A stretch of 64,000 nt of DNA from Solenopsis invicta (lineage: Eukaryota > Arthropoda > Insecta > Hymenoptera > Formicidae). Location of the stretch: assembly GCF_016802725.1 (NCBI RefSeq), contig NC_052668.1, positions 16,349,001 to 16,413,000 on the forward strand. The letters are read 5' to 3'. Shown piece after piece: positions 11,296 to 25,470 of this stretch. A program made the translations under genes and the position numbers. The notes under the pieces are model-generated. The model was not told where the DNA came from and searched no databases. It saw only the letters and a list, made by a program, of their open reading frames with translations. Every line of letters begins with the position of its first letter. Position 1 is the stretch's first letter.

Positions 11296-13080
11296 CCAGA
11301 ATCGGAATACGTCTGTCTGTTCGAGAGAGACAGGCGGCTAGACACCGAGAATCGTGACCGAGAGGCGTCGATTCTGCCTCAACGATCGACAAGTCCACGA
11401 TTGATCGATGTGTGTTTGAGGAAGATCCTCAAGTAACCCATAGCGTCGGCGATCGAAAGCGTGCATCCTATTATTGCGACGAGATCTAAGTGGATCTGTC
11501 GAGGAGAGGTACGATAACTGAAGTGTTAATCAGAAAGTTGGAAGGATTCTCTTGACTGGGGAAACCACGGGGAAAGGACGAGCGACTAAACGTCGAAGTT
11601 GGGAACGAGATACTCCGAGCTAATCCGTATCGCTTCGGAAACCGCCAATACGCCGCGGATTACGCGAGGAGCAATATCAGAAGAAATTATTTCGACGTAA
11701 CTTAAAACTTTGTATAATTTGAAACCAACGAAAGGAAGATGGACAACTGTCGTAAGATTATTGTGACTACGAAAAATCTGCAGTGATGTAATTAGAAACG
11801 GGATGTTCGTGTAAATTCTAACGGATATGAACAAAAGTGTTACTTACAAAATCAATCTGTAATTATGTATCTGGCTTATCGAGTTCTTTGAAAATCGCGC
11901 GCGGCTCAGTATGTAAAGTCATCCAAACGTCGATATCGATACAGTCTCTCGATGGAAAGAATACCCGACGACGACACTGTACAAACTCCATCAACGATGG
12001 AGATACGGACGTCAAGTATTGTAACCAAGACGTTAAAAGCATGAGCGAGAATCACCGCGTTATTTCGTATAAATTCTGACGTATATAAACACATTCGGTG
12101 CTACACATGTCCATCGAGAAACACTAGACGCGTACTATACGGGCGAAAAACTCGGAGAAAAAAAATGCGTGTAAAAAATTCGGTACTACTTCAACATACA
12201 TCGCGGGGGATCGGCATCGAAATCTCGATCTCCTTTGTAATAAATGTCAATCGTAGGAGAAAAGATACGAACGAAACTAAACGGTATTATATGCGTGAGA
12301 GACTGTAACTGTAAGCCCGTCAAAACCCTCATTGGTGTTTGATGTCTTCTGATTTCGGTATCGCGCATACGCAGTCATCGCAGACGTGTCATACTTGAGT
12401 GGCAATAACCACAAGCGAGCGGATTTAACGATTTAGCTGATTGGCTTGGAGTCAGACCGATAAATTGGACACAGTGACAATAATAATGGTTACATGCCGC
12501 GCCTCAAGAGCTTGACTCTTCGCGGTTCGCTCAATTCCTGAGGAAACTATTGTGACTGAAATGAAGTGCGAGTGTAATAAAAGTAGGACGAAAGCATAAA
12601 GCTAGAGAAAGATAGAAAAACGTGAACGTGGTAGAGAAGCAGGTAGGATAACGCCAAAATGCAGAATGTAGGAGATGAAAAATTCGCGGTGGCAAATAGT
12701 ATGCTTGAATGATGAAACCAGACGGGAGGCCAGAGAGTGTTAGATGAAAGAATTTTTATCGAACGGCGTGTGCGTGTGCGAGAGATCGAGCGTAAGAGAA
12801 AGGGAGATTAATTCGAGAAACGCTCGAATACAGGAAAACGGGATGTACAGAAATATTGCTTCCGTACTTAATTCCATTAAGCTTGATGAGTTGTCAAGAC
12901 TTCTCAACAAATACAAAAATGTAAGAAAGGATGCGTGCGAGAGAAAGTGAGAGACAGAAAGAACGAGAGCGAGAGAGCAAATAGACAAAATAATGAAGAG
13001 GCTAAATATTATCTTTCTTAAAATAACCAGTGTCAAAGTACCGCTATAATAATAAACCAATGTACAAAGATGCATGTTCG
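11296..13080 (+). other. 2mit: Probable 3' UTR of 2mit with candidate poly(A) signals
   Basis: After the 2mit stop the sequence stays comparatively GC-rich and without long frames until about 13.05 kb, then turns sharply AT-rich. AATAAA hexamers occur at 12239-12244, 12576-12581 and 13051-13056. The last is followed by T/G-rich sequence (from about 13075), the usual arrangement at a cleavage site, so a 3' UTR of up to about 1.75 kb is plausible. Which signal is used cannot be read from DNA. Confidence 0.4.
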
Positions 13081-14705
13081 ATCTTATTTTCTCTTTGCCT
13101 TCGTCATATTATCGTCTTCTCTATTCTTTGTTTAAATATAAAATATTTCATATGCAGAATGTTTCACAAATAATAACAGAACATGTACGTAAATATTTTT
13201 AAAAAAATATTTAAAAAAATATATATTTCACTTTATTATACACTTATTAATATATGCATAAATATTAAAAAATATATATATTGAAAAATACAAGATTTTC
13301 ATTTCATTTCATTCTAAATAAAATAAATGTAATCTTGCAAAAAAAAAACAACTTTATACTATACAAGTTCATGTGTTCGTAAAACTCGTATTTTTATGTT
13401 AATTTAATTATAATTTATATAAGAGATCCTGTTAATTTGATTATCAAAAATGGACATTGAAAAGATTTATTTGACAGTAAGAATCGATATATTAAATAGG
13501 TAAGTAAATTGATTTGTTTTATATATATGCATAGATATATATTATTATACGTGTCCAAAACATCGCACTTTATCTGAACTAGTATTCTCGTGAATGCTTC
13601 ACTAAATTTTAATGTCAGAGATATTATTACCGTGCCTGACATTTTTAGAATTGAAACTATTTCGTTGCAATTAGAAAGTAATTGCCAAAAAAAAGAATAT
13701 TATAAATTGTAAATTCTTAAGTGCTTCCAACAACATTTACGTCAAAGTAAATTAATAAACAAAAAAAGAACTGATAATAAGAGTATTATTTCCTCTGTCA
13801 GAAAATAAAAATCGTTTGCAAGCTTCCTTTCTGCTTTAATAAAATTGAATCCCAATTATTAATTAAGTAATAATTGCACGGGAACAAATAATGTTCCATA
13901 TAAAAAAATATTTGCTTTTCCATACAGAGATAAACAAACTCGTCTGAATTGCATATTTATTTTTGTTCTTAAAAGATTTCAATTATTATCAGATTCATAT
14001 CAGCGCCCCCACAATTTGCCATACATTAATTAAGGTAATGCAAAGCAAGACAAATATTTATCTCATTGATTATAATCTGATTAACTCCAGCAATAACCAC
14101 AAAAATATCTCTGCTGTATATTCCACAAGATTATAATTCAAATGCATTAAATAGAATTATTAATTAATTAAATATGAAATGTATTTTAATAATTAATAAT
14201 TTCTTGTAAAATACAAAGTAAACGTGCACAAGTAACAGTCACTTCGAAACATTTAATAAATTCTGCAAGACTTTCCGTAAGATTATTTAAAGACCAAAGC
14301 TAAATCGCAGGATCTCATAATGACGCAAATGTAATTTTATAGATAATTCAAAACGTTACCGCTTTATTACATGCCTGCCGGTGAGTTTCTGAACAACGAT
14401 AATAATGAGTTAGGGCGGCAACAAGGAAAAACGATATTTACAGAGCATATTGAATACAGCGATTCTGAAAGACGGGCAACCCTGTAGTTTAAATTTCCTC
14501 TAAAATAACTCGTCGTAAGAAGTGCAACTAGGAAATTTAATCACCGTATAGCGGCTCTCGATTCACCCCAGGGCCACAGAACTGGCGAATTCAGTAACAT
14601 CTTGCAGAAGTTCGTTATCCCTACTCTCTCTTGTACCACCGTGTCGGTTTACCAAGACGCCCGTACTATTTCGTAATATTGACTTCATCGATGAAAAACA
14701 GAATC

Positions 14706-14772
14706 CAGTTTGGAACTCATCTGCATAGCGATCCCAGCGCAATTACTCCTTTCACGCGCGGATATTGTATAG
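14706..14772. repeat. Diverged direct repeat, copy 1
   Basis: Shares GAACTCA, GATCCCA, CAATTACTC and TTTC in the same order and spacing with 15150-15216, about 75 percent identical by eye; weaker likeness extends upstream of both copies. No coding product recognised. Confidence 0.45.
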
Positions 14773-15149
14773 TGTGTGTGTTATTGCACTCAAACAGTAT
14801 GGCGAATAGTCCACGAGAAAAATAATCATCAAAAATAAAAAGCGACAAAAAATTTTCAATATGTTGTGTATGAATAAAAAACACTATACACTACTGTAAT
14901 CTCTAAAAGAGTTGAACAATATATATGCAAGCAGGACAAACATATAAATAAAATAAGAAGTAAAAAAAAAATAGATAAAAGTCTATGAAAAATCTCGACA
15001 CGATTAGAACGCATCGTTTAATGTGCACAAGAGGTTGCTGGAACCGTTAGTTCTTTATGATACTTTAGCTTTTACATTTTTTAAACTTGATTAGAGTTAC
15101 AATTATATTCGTACCAATTTGTATTGACACATGCAATAAAAAGCGTATT

Positions 15150-15216
15150 GCAATTTCGAACTCAATTGCACATCGATCCCAACACAATTACTCTTTTCCC
15201 AACGGGAGATTGCAAG
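15150..15216. repeat. Diverged direct repeat, copy 2
   Basis: Partner of 14706-14772, about 445 bases downstream in the same orientation. Suggests an old local duplication in AT-rich intronic DNA. Confidence 0.45.
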
Positions 15217-16766
15217 CTGGGTTGTTACATACGATACACGCCAATCATTATAGAACGGAAACGTGCCTGAAAAGGCTGCCATTCATATTTTACAAGATCA
15301 ATCGCATCGATATGAAGTGCGTAATGAGGGTGAAATCATTTCACAGGCAAATAAAGATATATATGTTAATTCGTTAGATGTGATTTGGAATGGTATGTAT
15401 TCCTATGAGAAATTTTTGCGGAAAATTGCATAAACATTTCACATGTTGCCTCTTAAATCATTCAAAGAAAAAAAGGATTGTCTAAATTACTTAACAACAC
15501 ATATAACGGTTAATTGTTATCTCTGACCGGAGATTACCTATTCATCATTCGTATAAGATAATTTATACATGAAACATGGCGAAATGCACTTTCACACAAG
15601 TACTCTTGATTAAATGTGCGTAGTTATAGTCGCTGTGGTGATGCAACAGCACGTCATACAAATAAGAGACATTTTGTTACGCAAATTGGCCTACGAATTC
15701 ACTTGTGGAATTGTTTGGCAAACGGCAAATTCAATCAACCTACTTACCGTCTAACGTCATACTAAATTTATTATTCATAAAGTCAACAAAACTATCTAAA
15801 TTTATATTTTCTAAATTTATGCGCGCAATGTCGCCATGTTCGCAATGTCTCTGTGCAATATCTCCCAAATATCCATACAACTATTTTTAGCAAATGAATT
15901 ATTTCATTGACTGACATACGGATATAACCAAAGTAAAATTTAACTTAATAAGTTGTGAACCAACTTTTCCAAATGTAAAACTTGACAAGCAAAGTATTTA
16001 CAGAATTTTAAGTTTCATCTTCCGCGATTTTAATTCTTTCTACCAATATAGTTCAAAATAAAATTAAACCAAAAATCTGTAAAAAAAAGTTTTAATAAAA
16101 ATGAATCGAAAAAAGGCTCAAAAATTCTACTCGAAATAACTCTAACACTTTTTTGCCATTCGTATTATCAGTAAAATGTATTTTAATATACTTTATAACA
16201 TGTATAATTTGTGTGAAATTTATACATATAACAGTTCGTCTTTAAAAGTCCCTTCAAGGCAACGACAGTTGAGTCTGTAAATTGTGAAACATCCTATACA
16301 TAAATACAATAAAAAGTACTTGACTCGAGCCAATTACCGTTTATTAGAGATAGAGTTAGCTGAACTAATCTCAACAGTCGGCACAGAAGCACGGATGTTT
16401 GCTGTTTCAGCTAGATAGTAAGAGAAACGTAACTCTCTGAACACAGTAGCATTGATCGAGAGCCGCTATGACACTTTCTGTACAAAGGAGAGAGCACCGG
16501 CGACGCCAAGGTAAACTAGGTCTTCATGGTAGGAGAAGCAGAGATCCTCTTCATCGCGTCTGCGATCGCCGCAAACCGCCACCCTACTCGTTGCGCTCTT
16601 TCCGATCGCATGCTCTACAAGCTTTGCAGTCTTTTTATTTACCTTACGGTTCCCATCATGTTACCCACCGCGGAATTCTAGCGACAATTTAATACAATAC
16701 AGCTAACATCGAGTGTCCAAGCAATCAAAAATATTTCAAATAATTTAAAAGGAAAAACGCAGTATG

Positions 16767-17775
16767 TATCCCGTAGATTTTGAAAAGTTCGATATAGAGT
16801 TTGATGTAAAAGTAAAACAATGAGAGAATAGTGTGATTGTAACTATCATAATTTAACTATAATTTATAGTTATTTTCGATACTAACTATATATTTATGAT
16901 TGTTTTAATTATATAAATTATAGCTATCAGGTATAACTACAAATATTTAAAAAATAGTTATAATTATTACAATTGTAATTGCACTTACTACATAAAAATA
17001 TTTATTTTATTTTTACCATTTATATCGTAATATTTTACTATATTAATATTTGAAATTATCGTAAATTTAGTCATAAATGCAAAACACTTCTTTCATTGTC
17101 AGTATACGTACACGAAAAAAATAATTTTGCTCAAAAATTTAAAAATTCAGCTAGACACAGATCTGAAAATAAATTTATTATAATTATGTAAAATACTCAA
17201 GCTCATTGATAAAATATTAACATTTTTTGCATCCCTTTATGCTTGTGAACTTGCTTTATAATTATTTTGATAACCCAACAAAATTATTTTCAGATTTGTA
17301 TTTATCTCAATTTTTAGATATTTCAGTAAAATCGTTCTTTTCGTACCATTCAGGTGCCAACAGATCAAAGAGTAACAAGATTTAAAAGCTTGGAATTGCA
17401 TGCGAGACAGATATCACAATAAATGGCCGAAGCATTACAGAATCAGTCTGTAGTTGTAGCGCCTAAGGCGTTAATTCTCTCGAGCCCGCAGTTTTTATTA
17501 AATGATATAAAAATTTTAAAAATAATTTCATATATGTTAATCTTCTTAAATAATTTACTTAATTTGTATTTTTCAAATAAATAAATTTTTAAAAATATTT
17601 TTTTTCTTTGAATAAAAAAAATATATATTTTTAAGAAAAAAAAGATATTATCAGTCAAATAGAAACAAGAAATCTTTTAACTTCAACCCTTGACCCATTG
17701 GCATCTGAATGTTACTTTTGCGACATCAAATTCTATATGTATCTTAATATCGAACTTTTCAAAATCTACGAGATA
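16767..17775. mobile_element. About 1.0 kb element bounded by inverted ends, no coding capacity
   Basis: Left 16767-16818 and right 17711-17775 are inverted copies: the run CGTAGATTTTGAAAAGTTCG is identical, then AGAxTTTGATGT and AAAGTAA match after a 12-base gap. The interior is AT-rich, has no transposase-like frame and contains a second foldback (17106-17352). Ends beyond the matching core are not sharply defined and no target duplication was recognised. Confidence 0.65.
17106..17352. mobile_element. MITE-like foldback nested inside the 16.8-17.8 kb element
   Basis: Arms of about 100-115 bp. Left reads TACACGAAAAAAATAATTTT and later CAGATCTGAAAATAA; the right is its inverted relative, with TTATTTTCAGATTTG and ending TTTTCGTACC near 17346. 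The loop around 17200-17250 is short. The arrangement fits insertion of a small palindromic element into a larger one. Confidence 0.65.
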
Positions 17776-20700
17776 AATAAAAACAGTTACGAACTAACTC
17801 GCACATGTGTAATTTGCATAAACGATTTCTAATGTCTAATTAAAAAAAACTTTTAATAATTTCTAACAATTCTTACTCATGAAAAGAAGAAATGCAATAT
17901 GCTGCAAATATTTACGAAATTTCTGTATCGAAATTAAAGGAAAAACGCTAATACAAGAAAAGTTTCTTGAAGTGGATTAGAAAAATCTTTATAACAAACA
18001 GAGTATACTTTATAAGAACAATACCTCCGCGAGTGTTTCCAGAAACTTATACGTGTGTTTCAAATAAAGTAGGAGTGAGACAATCGGAGAAGAAAAGAGC
18101 AATGCGGATTTTTCTGCCGGCCGTATAAGAAATTTCTGCCGCGATACACTAGAACTTCACGCCAATATTACCAGTTTCACAGACGTAAAGTTTTTTTACG
18201 GCTCCGCTAGTACTTTATAAAATATTACGAAAATTTGCAAGCCCGGTTGCGAACCAATGGTATACCTTAGAGAATTATTGAAATAACTTTTGTCCCCTCT
18301 AGAGAGCTCGCCGCGAAAAGAAATGTGCGATTAAAGTCGCGCTAATAAATTTAAAGATGAAAATACGCGATAGTGAAAGTTTTTAATTAATGTGAAATAA
18401 AATTGCGGAAATTCTAATGAATAAGTTATAAATACACGCAATGTGTCACAGCAAAATTATTCGAAAAGCGGCAAAAAGATATCGGATTTCTCTGAATTGT
18501 GTCGCGTATATCGGACTTTTGCATTAAAGCACTCTGCAGAAGATCCTCTTAATTAAATGAATGTACGTGTAATAGTAAATAACTTTTTGTATGCATATTT
18601 TAATTGTATTATATTTTATCGGGTACACTTGCGTGTGGCAGATAAATGTAAATTCTTCCTTCCTGAATATGCAATGTTTCAAAAGCTCGCTCGCGCTAAC
18701 AACCACGTTATTTTCTACCATACTTTTCGGGAATGATTGACGAGTTTAAGCGGCGAGACTCTGAAAAATAATTAGCTGCTCTAATTGACTCCATTATTTA
18801 CGCGGAAATAGCCTAGCCACCCGACGTAAAAATTCGAATTACAATGACGGTTTCGAAAGCGGGAGTATCACATAAGCACGCGTAGACGTTCGCACACATT
18901 CGTACGCGATGGTGTGGTTGCTAAGGTTGCTCGACTGCTGGAATAATTGAAATTGATCGTTGTGGAAATGCCTCTTCTATATCCTTCCCGTTTTGCCCGT
19001 TCTCCGCAGTCCTTTTAACTAGCACGTCCGAGAACTATATAGGTATATAAATAACGCTCTACTAATTTTTAAAAGATTTAACGCTTTGTGATTAATGCAC
19101 GTGTGGCCACGCGATGTAAAATATTTATCTCAGAAAATCTTTCCGCCACCTTTCATTGGCTTCAGCGTTACCGCAGTTAATATTGTCATACATATTAGTA
19201 TTAATATTTAATGTTAATATTATATTATCGCACAATACGATAATTGTATTAAAACTGTTTAAATATTAATGAAATGAAATAGATACACCACGATATTCAG
19301 TTAAAAACTCGTGTAAAATTAATTCGCACTTTTGCAAGAACATTCTGCAAGAACATTCATTATGTCGGAACAAGTAGCACAATTTCCCGCACTCTATTAA
19401 TGGATTACCATTACTGTAAAAGAGAGTACGTCGTAACGACCGTTTCAACAATTCTACACATGCCAGTAATTCAAATGGCGACCACGTTTACAACGGTGAT
19501 CCCGCTAACCACAGATTTACTGTCACGTACATGGTTTTATCGGATAGAGTGGTCGATACACTTTATGCTTTTGATCTTTGTTGTACAGCGGTATATTCAA
19601 GCTTTTTATTGCATTTTTAAAACCCGGTGTAAATTATTGCTACAGATTAGATACCGCTGTTTTGGAATATTAATAGCTGCGCGCACATATACTATTAAAG
19701 CAAATAACGCGTGAATTTAGAAGAAAATACCATTGTTCGATCTGAATACGTATCATTAGCGTCAATACGAGCACAAGCGTCATGTATACGTTATTATAAA
19801 GCATTATAATAGCAGCTAAACTAGACAATTTCTGACTATTAGCGATTGCACGTGACGCTGAACCAAATGTCGCGCGCACGCATTAACATTCTTGTTAAAA
19901 CGTACCATCCAGATTTGAACGCGAGAAGAGTAAGAAAAATTTCCTGGCATAAATAAACGTTGCCAAGCGCTATCTGGATAATTTCACGCCTTCTAGCTGA
20001 GATTTGATCCGACGTTTTTTCTGCAGCAAATGCAACTGCTGCCGTCTGTTAAATTGCGGCGAGCCACGAAAAATACGCACGGTCAATCGATTTATTCCCT
20101 CATATATTTCAGGATTACGAAAGTCCGAGGTCGGAATCTCCAGGAATATTTACGACCTGACCTGCCCAACGATACATCAAGTGATAAAACCAAGCGAATC
20201 GACTTTTTTTTTAATATCGAGCACCGAAGAGTAATACAAATAAAGATTGCGCCAAATCCCGGAATGATACACGTGACATACGCACTTGCATGTATGAAGC
20301 AAAATCGACTATAAAAAATAAAATACATACATGCAATTTGTTCGCATTCAAAGAATACGTTTTGTATATATGAAATTACGTAAAATTTTATATTAATGCA
20401 CATTTTAATTTCCTATTAATGCCTTTGATTGTTACTGTGTCGATAGCAAACGTATAAGAATTTAATGATCATTATAATACATAACGCTTGCAAAATTTAA
20501 TTTCATGAAATAGAAATGATGGAAAAATATAAATATAACCGTACGTCGCTTTGTAGAAAATGTGCAGTATTTTGCGGAAAAAAACTAAGAATGTAAATAG
20601 TACGATCGTTACCAAATTTCCGTTTCAGGCTTATAATATTTGCAGAGAACTTGTGATTATTGCCTTAATCGCGAAATTCTCGAAATGACTATTCCCGTAC

Positions 20701-23700
20701 GTCCAAAGCACTTTCCCGATTTAAGTACTTGGGATTATGTGAATGGTTTTACTACGGCTATAACCCTATTTTCAGACTATAACGTGCATGAAGAAGAAAG
20801 AAAATTCGGAATCACATCGCAAAAAACGTAATTACGCTGAAAGATGTTTGCAGAGATGTTGGCCGATTATATTTTCAACTGATTAACATATAATTATATG
20901 TAGATCAATTAAGAAAATATTAGATCAAGTTTACTCATTCGGTACAGATTATCGTTCTCAAGATATTTTCTGGTTTAATATTCACGTGTACGCGCGTTCG
21001 TTTGTACTGAATATTTTCTATTGAATGGAATTAACAGTTACATTAATTTTTTTAACAGTTGCTAATGAAAATGACAAATGTTCCGCAAAGAGAATATTAA
21101 AAACTCAAGATTGGTTACACATTTTGCAGATCGCTTTTAGCGCGAATTTAATTGACGTTGGCCCTGCCACGCGATTGAAGCTGATTATTAATTACTTTGC
21201 CGCGCCATTTGCAGAGCGGCAAAACAAAATAAAATACATCCAAGGATGGAGGGGTGGAACTAGTGAAGGATACTAATTTTCGTCAGCAAACGGTTTCTCG
21301 CATAACGGCACAAAAGAAAAAAAGTAAAATACACTGAAAATTAATTAGTTATAAGTACCAAAAAGAACGAAGAAAAAAATCACAGAAACAAGCATGAAGT
21401 ATCTAAGTAAAAAATAAATTTATAATTAAAACAATTTCTAAATTTCTAAATGTCTATTTAATTATCTTAATATTAATTTATTGATTTGAGACATCACTTT
21501 TTTAATGCTATTACGGAACAGTACAAAGTTGCAAACACATTTTTAATCTACACATTAGGACTTCCTGTGGAAAGTGATTAATTTTTTAAATATTTGACTT
21601 TTATCTTTTAACTTACTATGATTGTGTCATTTATGAGATAATTATGGATCGAAATACATCACTCGACAATGTAACCGCAGTAAAATCTATTCAATATTAT
21701 CTCTTGATGTCTCAGTTCTCATTATTTTCAGGAAATAATTTAAAGAGATATTACATTTCCGTTGAAAATGACTCGAAAGTCAAAATGTTCAGACATATTT
21801 GAACGTTTAAGAAATTTGTATTCGTATTATTTAATATATGTGCATCAACTACAACGCTTGATTCTTACTTGCCTTTCTATCCATTTTCTCCTCTATCCAT
21901 TTAATGAAGAATATAAATGTTTTTGCTCTTGTTGTTTTACATAATTCAATCATTTAAAATATAATTTTATTCTTTTCTATTTCTTTTTATTGTCCATGTA
22001 CAAGGTTATTTTATATTTTATGTAAGCGCTGCATAGTAAAGATATAAATTATATTTAACTACATTTTGATTACCTAAATAAACAAGTCAGCACTTTATTT
22101 ATTGTGCTATTTATTACTGTTCCTGACATTTAACCCATAGTCCATATATTACATTCCATTTTTAGATTTTTCAATTTTTACTTTTTTGTTAATAATGAAA
22201 TTGAATTTAAATTTAAAAAACTGTTATTAACACGTTCCGTGCCGGACATGATTTGTCCACTATATTGTTTTTATTAAATAAATATTTAATAAAAGCATCT
22301 TAATTGCTTTGTTCTGCATTGCAAATTGTACATTCGGCTTTTTCTCTGTGATAATACTGTTTGTAATTTTCTAGTCGTTACGCGATACACATTTTTCTCA
22401 TAAATACAACATCCATCACCGATGACTTGCGCGGAACGTGTGTTAATTGTACGTTATAGATAACATATTTTTTAACAGTTCTGCATAAATTATAAGTTTT
22501 AATATACACTTATATCGGAGTAATGTTAATTTAAAAAGGAGTATTCTTTATATCCACCTACTTTTATGTATACTTCCTTCCAAATATGTAATATTCACAT
22601 ATTTTCTACCATACTTAAACGTAATATATATAAAATAAACTCGTTCTTAAAATATTTTCGTGATTACGAAGACGCTTCTTAAGAAAGAATAAAGTTTATG
22701 AAGAATTTCTGGTGTGTTAAATATGTTAAATAAAAGTTTAAAAAAAAGAAAAGAGGTCTATGGCAGAGATGAAAATGATTCGCCCTTCTTTGACGAAGGG
22801 TTTGGTACGTATTATGAAGATGAGAGAAACGCAATATAAATCTTCTTATCTGATCATTCTTTGACGTGGAAGGATTTGCATTCGTTTCTGGACTAAAGTG
22901 GGAAATGTTATTTGTTACTGGAATCTATATATTGCGTGAAGATATTACTCGCTCGCGCGTCCCTCGCGACAAAAACGAGTCTGCCGAGGACGAGTATAAA
23001 TTCGATGCAGACGCCGCGAAAACGGGCAACGAAGTAAAATATTCGTATATACGTTATAAATACGACATCCACGGTACATTAGGTATAAGCTCTGGGACAT
23101 ACAAACGTATTTCCTATAAATCACCGTGGAAAAATAAAGCGAATGATGAGAGGTTTATTTGAACTCAATGGCTTCGTGACTCGCCTAAGGAAAAACCGGA
23201 AACAGTTTTAATGAAAATACCGTACCGAGATGATAATTGCGACGAGACGTCCATTTCGATTTATTCATTGAAAATAACTTGTATCGGTAAAAAATGTAAT
23301 AAAAAAAATATATAAATATCAAAAATATTATTTTACCTTCACTTGACAGAAATAATCGTAAATTCTAAATTTTTTTTCCGAACTTTATTTACGTCGCGTT
23401 GAAAGATATTCCGCATTTATTTCCGTGTCAAAATTATCCGGATTGGCTCTACGTACGCCATGAAAGTTTATAGTTTCTAAGCCACGAAGAATAGCCGTGG
23501 CAATGAAGAAATACGGGATAGAATCTTGTCAAGAAAAATTTTCCGTAACGGTCGCGCTAACGGAAAGCCGCGAACCTTCATCCGGGACTTCGTAACTCTC
23601 TCACGTCTCTATTTTAAGCTATCTCCGTGGCGGACGGTCTTTACGATTTCCCGAACCGCGGATCGGATGAAAGTAAGCTCCGCAACAGTTTTGTAGCTTC

Positions 23701-25430
23701 TTCTTCATTCCCTAGCCGCGGCGTTTCTTCCTCTCCGTCGTGCTATTCCGCCTTCGAGCCACTCATTCGATTCGATCGTATAAAGAATCACAAGATTACG
23801 CCGTTACCCCAAAGTCGCTCCGTCAATTAGCAGATCTCGGTGCTGGCGTTTAATCGATCGCGACGATTCAATTTTTCGACGCGTACGGACGATAGCTAGC
23901 GCGCGGCTGTAAAAATTTAATTAATATTTTGCGCGCTGTGTAGAGTGACAAATTTCAATTTGAAAGCGGCTCTTTGATTCTGCATTCGATTACGGAAAAC
24001 CTTTAGAGAACGAAGCCGGGGCTGCGCGGACTGCACAAACAGCTATTGAAGAAAATGGCGGATGAATGGCATATACTCGCAGAATTTTCAGAAAGATCCT
24101 TTGTCAAGGAGACCCTGGCACTGTTTGGCGCAAACATCCGCGAAAGGTAGGCGACATCAAAGGCAACACAGATAATTGGTTCGAGCTCTGCCAAAGCGGC
24201 ACGGTGCGACAGGTGAAGATTGCGGGATTACGTAGGTGCAGCCCACAAACGCAATCACGAAGGAGAAATTTCGCTCGGAAACTGCCGGTATCGTGTACGT
24301 GTGTTTATTTATAGGATGTTGCTCTTAACTGACGCCGAGTATCTGATCCAGCCGGATTCCGAGTAACGACGGAGCGGTTATAAAGGATAACCGACGACAA
24401 AAATCAATTTCACCGATCACTCGAGCATTATCATATTAATTACCGCGTCTTTTCAGGGAATAAATCGAGAAAGTCGATAACGGAAGTTTCTCTCTCGCAA
24501 GTTCTTACTCGAAGCCACGTCATCAATTAAACTTTTTCAGCTTAGCTATTGAAGCTACGAAGTACACGAACCCTTCGAGAAATACGGATATTCAATAAAT
24601 TGGTAAGCTGCACGTGAAAATCGTCCAAATCGTAATTAGCCCCGATACCTGATCAATATTGGACAATTATCTAAGATAAAAATTCAATTTTCAATCCAAT
24701 TTGGATAAAGATTTTTATGATGCGATCAAGGGAATCCGTTTAAAACGCAATTACAAGCGTGAAATTAATATTCTTCGTATTTCACCGCGTTTTCTATCGC
24801 GGAAGCCGTTTTCTCTCGCGCCCGATAGGAGATTATCTAACCAAATCTACGCGAAACGAGTTTCTTTTACTCCTTTTCGTCCCCTCCTCGTCGCTACGTT
24901 ACCATCCCGCCAGACTTGACTTCTAACAGAACTCCCTAAGTCGCTCGTTCAATCTCGGAATCCCGGCGCCAATCCGACTCGACTGTCCCCCCAAAAACCG
25001 CAATAACATTTTTTATGTCCCTCTCTGCTTTTTCCCCTCTTCCCTTTTAATTTACATACAATTTCGCAGTGGACTTGTCGTGCTTTGTACAACTTCTTTC
25101 AGAACCCCGAACGTAATCAAGAATCCCGATAAGTAACGCCAAAACGAGTATTTGGGTTTAACGTTCGCAAGAGTGATTTTCTCATGAAAGCGAAAAGGAG
25201 AGGAAAACGTAATAAGACAGTTGCCACACGTCCCCGTTATATTTAATGCTTCCTCGTATTTTTCCCCTGTTCCTTTTTAAAAGGGGGATGCTAGAATCGT
25301 CTGTTTTACCTATTAAACGTGACCCATGCAATTTACAATAAATACGTATTATTTACGAAACATTAATATTGCACGTACACACAAATTTTATTCCACGCCA
25401 TCTTTCATATTAAATGTTTACGCTTAATTC

Positions 25431-25432
<2 letters not shown>
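17776..25432. other. Timeout intron 14, central part: no gene recognised
   Basis: AT-rich apart from the TTAA-flanked MITE at 22.2 kb and a GC-richer, CpG-containing stretch at about 22.9-25.2 kb. Short frames only; none resembles a known protein or a timeout C-terminal exon. Confidence 0.5.
22227..22446. mobile_element. 212 bp MITE with TTAA target duplication (piggyBac-like)
   Basis: TTAA at 22227-22230 and at 22443-22446 flank a 212 bp unit whose ends are CACGTTCCGTGCCGGACATG on the left and, inverted, CACACGTTCCGCGCAAGTC on the right. TTAA duplications are the signature of piggyBac-type transposition. The body is AT-rich and non-coding, so this is a non-autonomous copy. Confidence 0.65.

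Positions 25433-25468
<36 letters not shown>
25433..25468. repeat. (AG)18 microsatellite
   Basis: Uninterrupted AG dinucleotides. Confidence 0.95.

Positions 25469-25470
<2 letters not shown>

Larger units (their letters stand above)
13081..16766. other. AT-rich timeout intron 14 sequence between 2mit and the 16.8 kb element
   Basis: Low-complexity A/T runs (13.15-13.4 kb), the diverged direct repeat pair at 14.7/15.15 kb, and a GC-richer spot at 16.4-16.7 kb. No gene seen. Confidence 0.5.
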
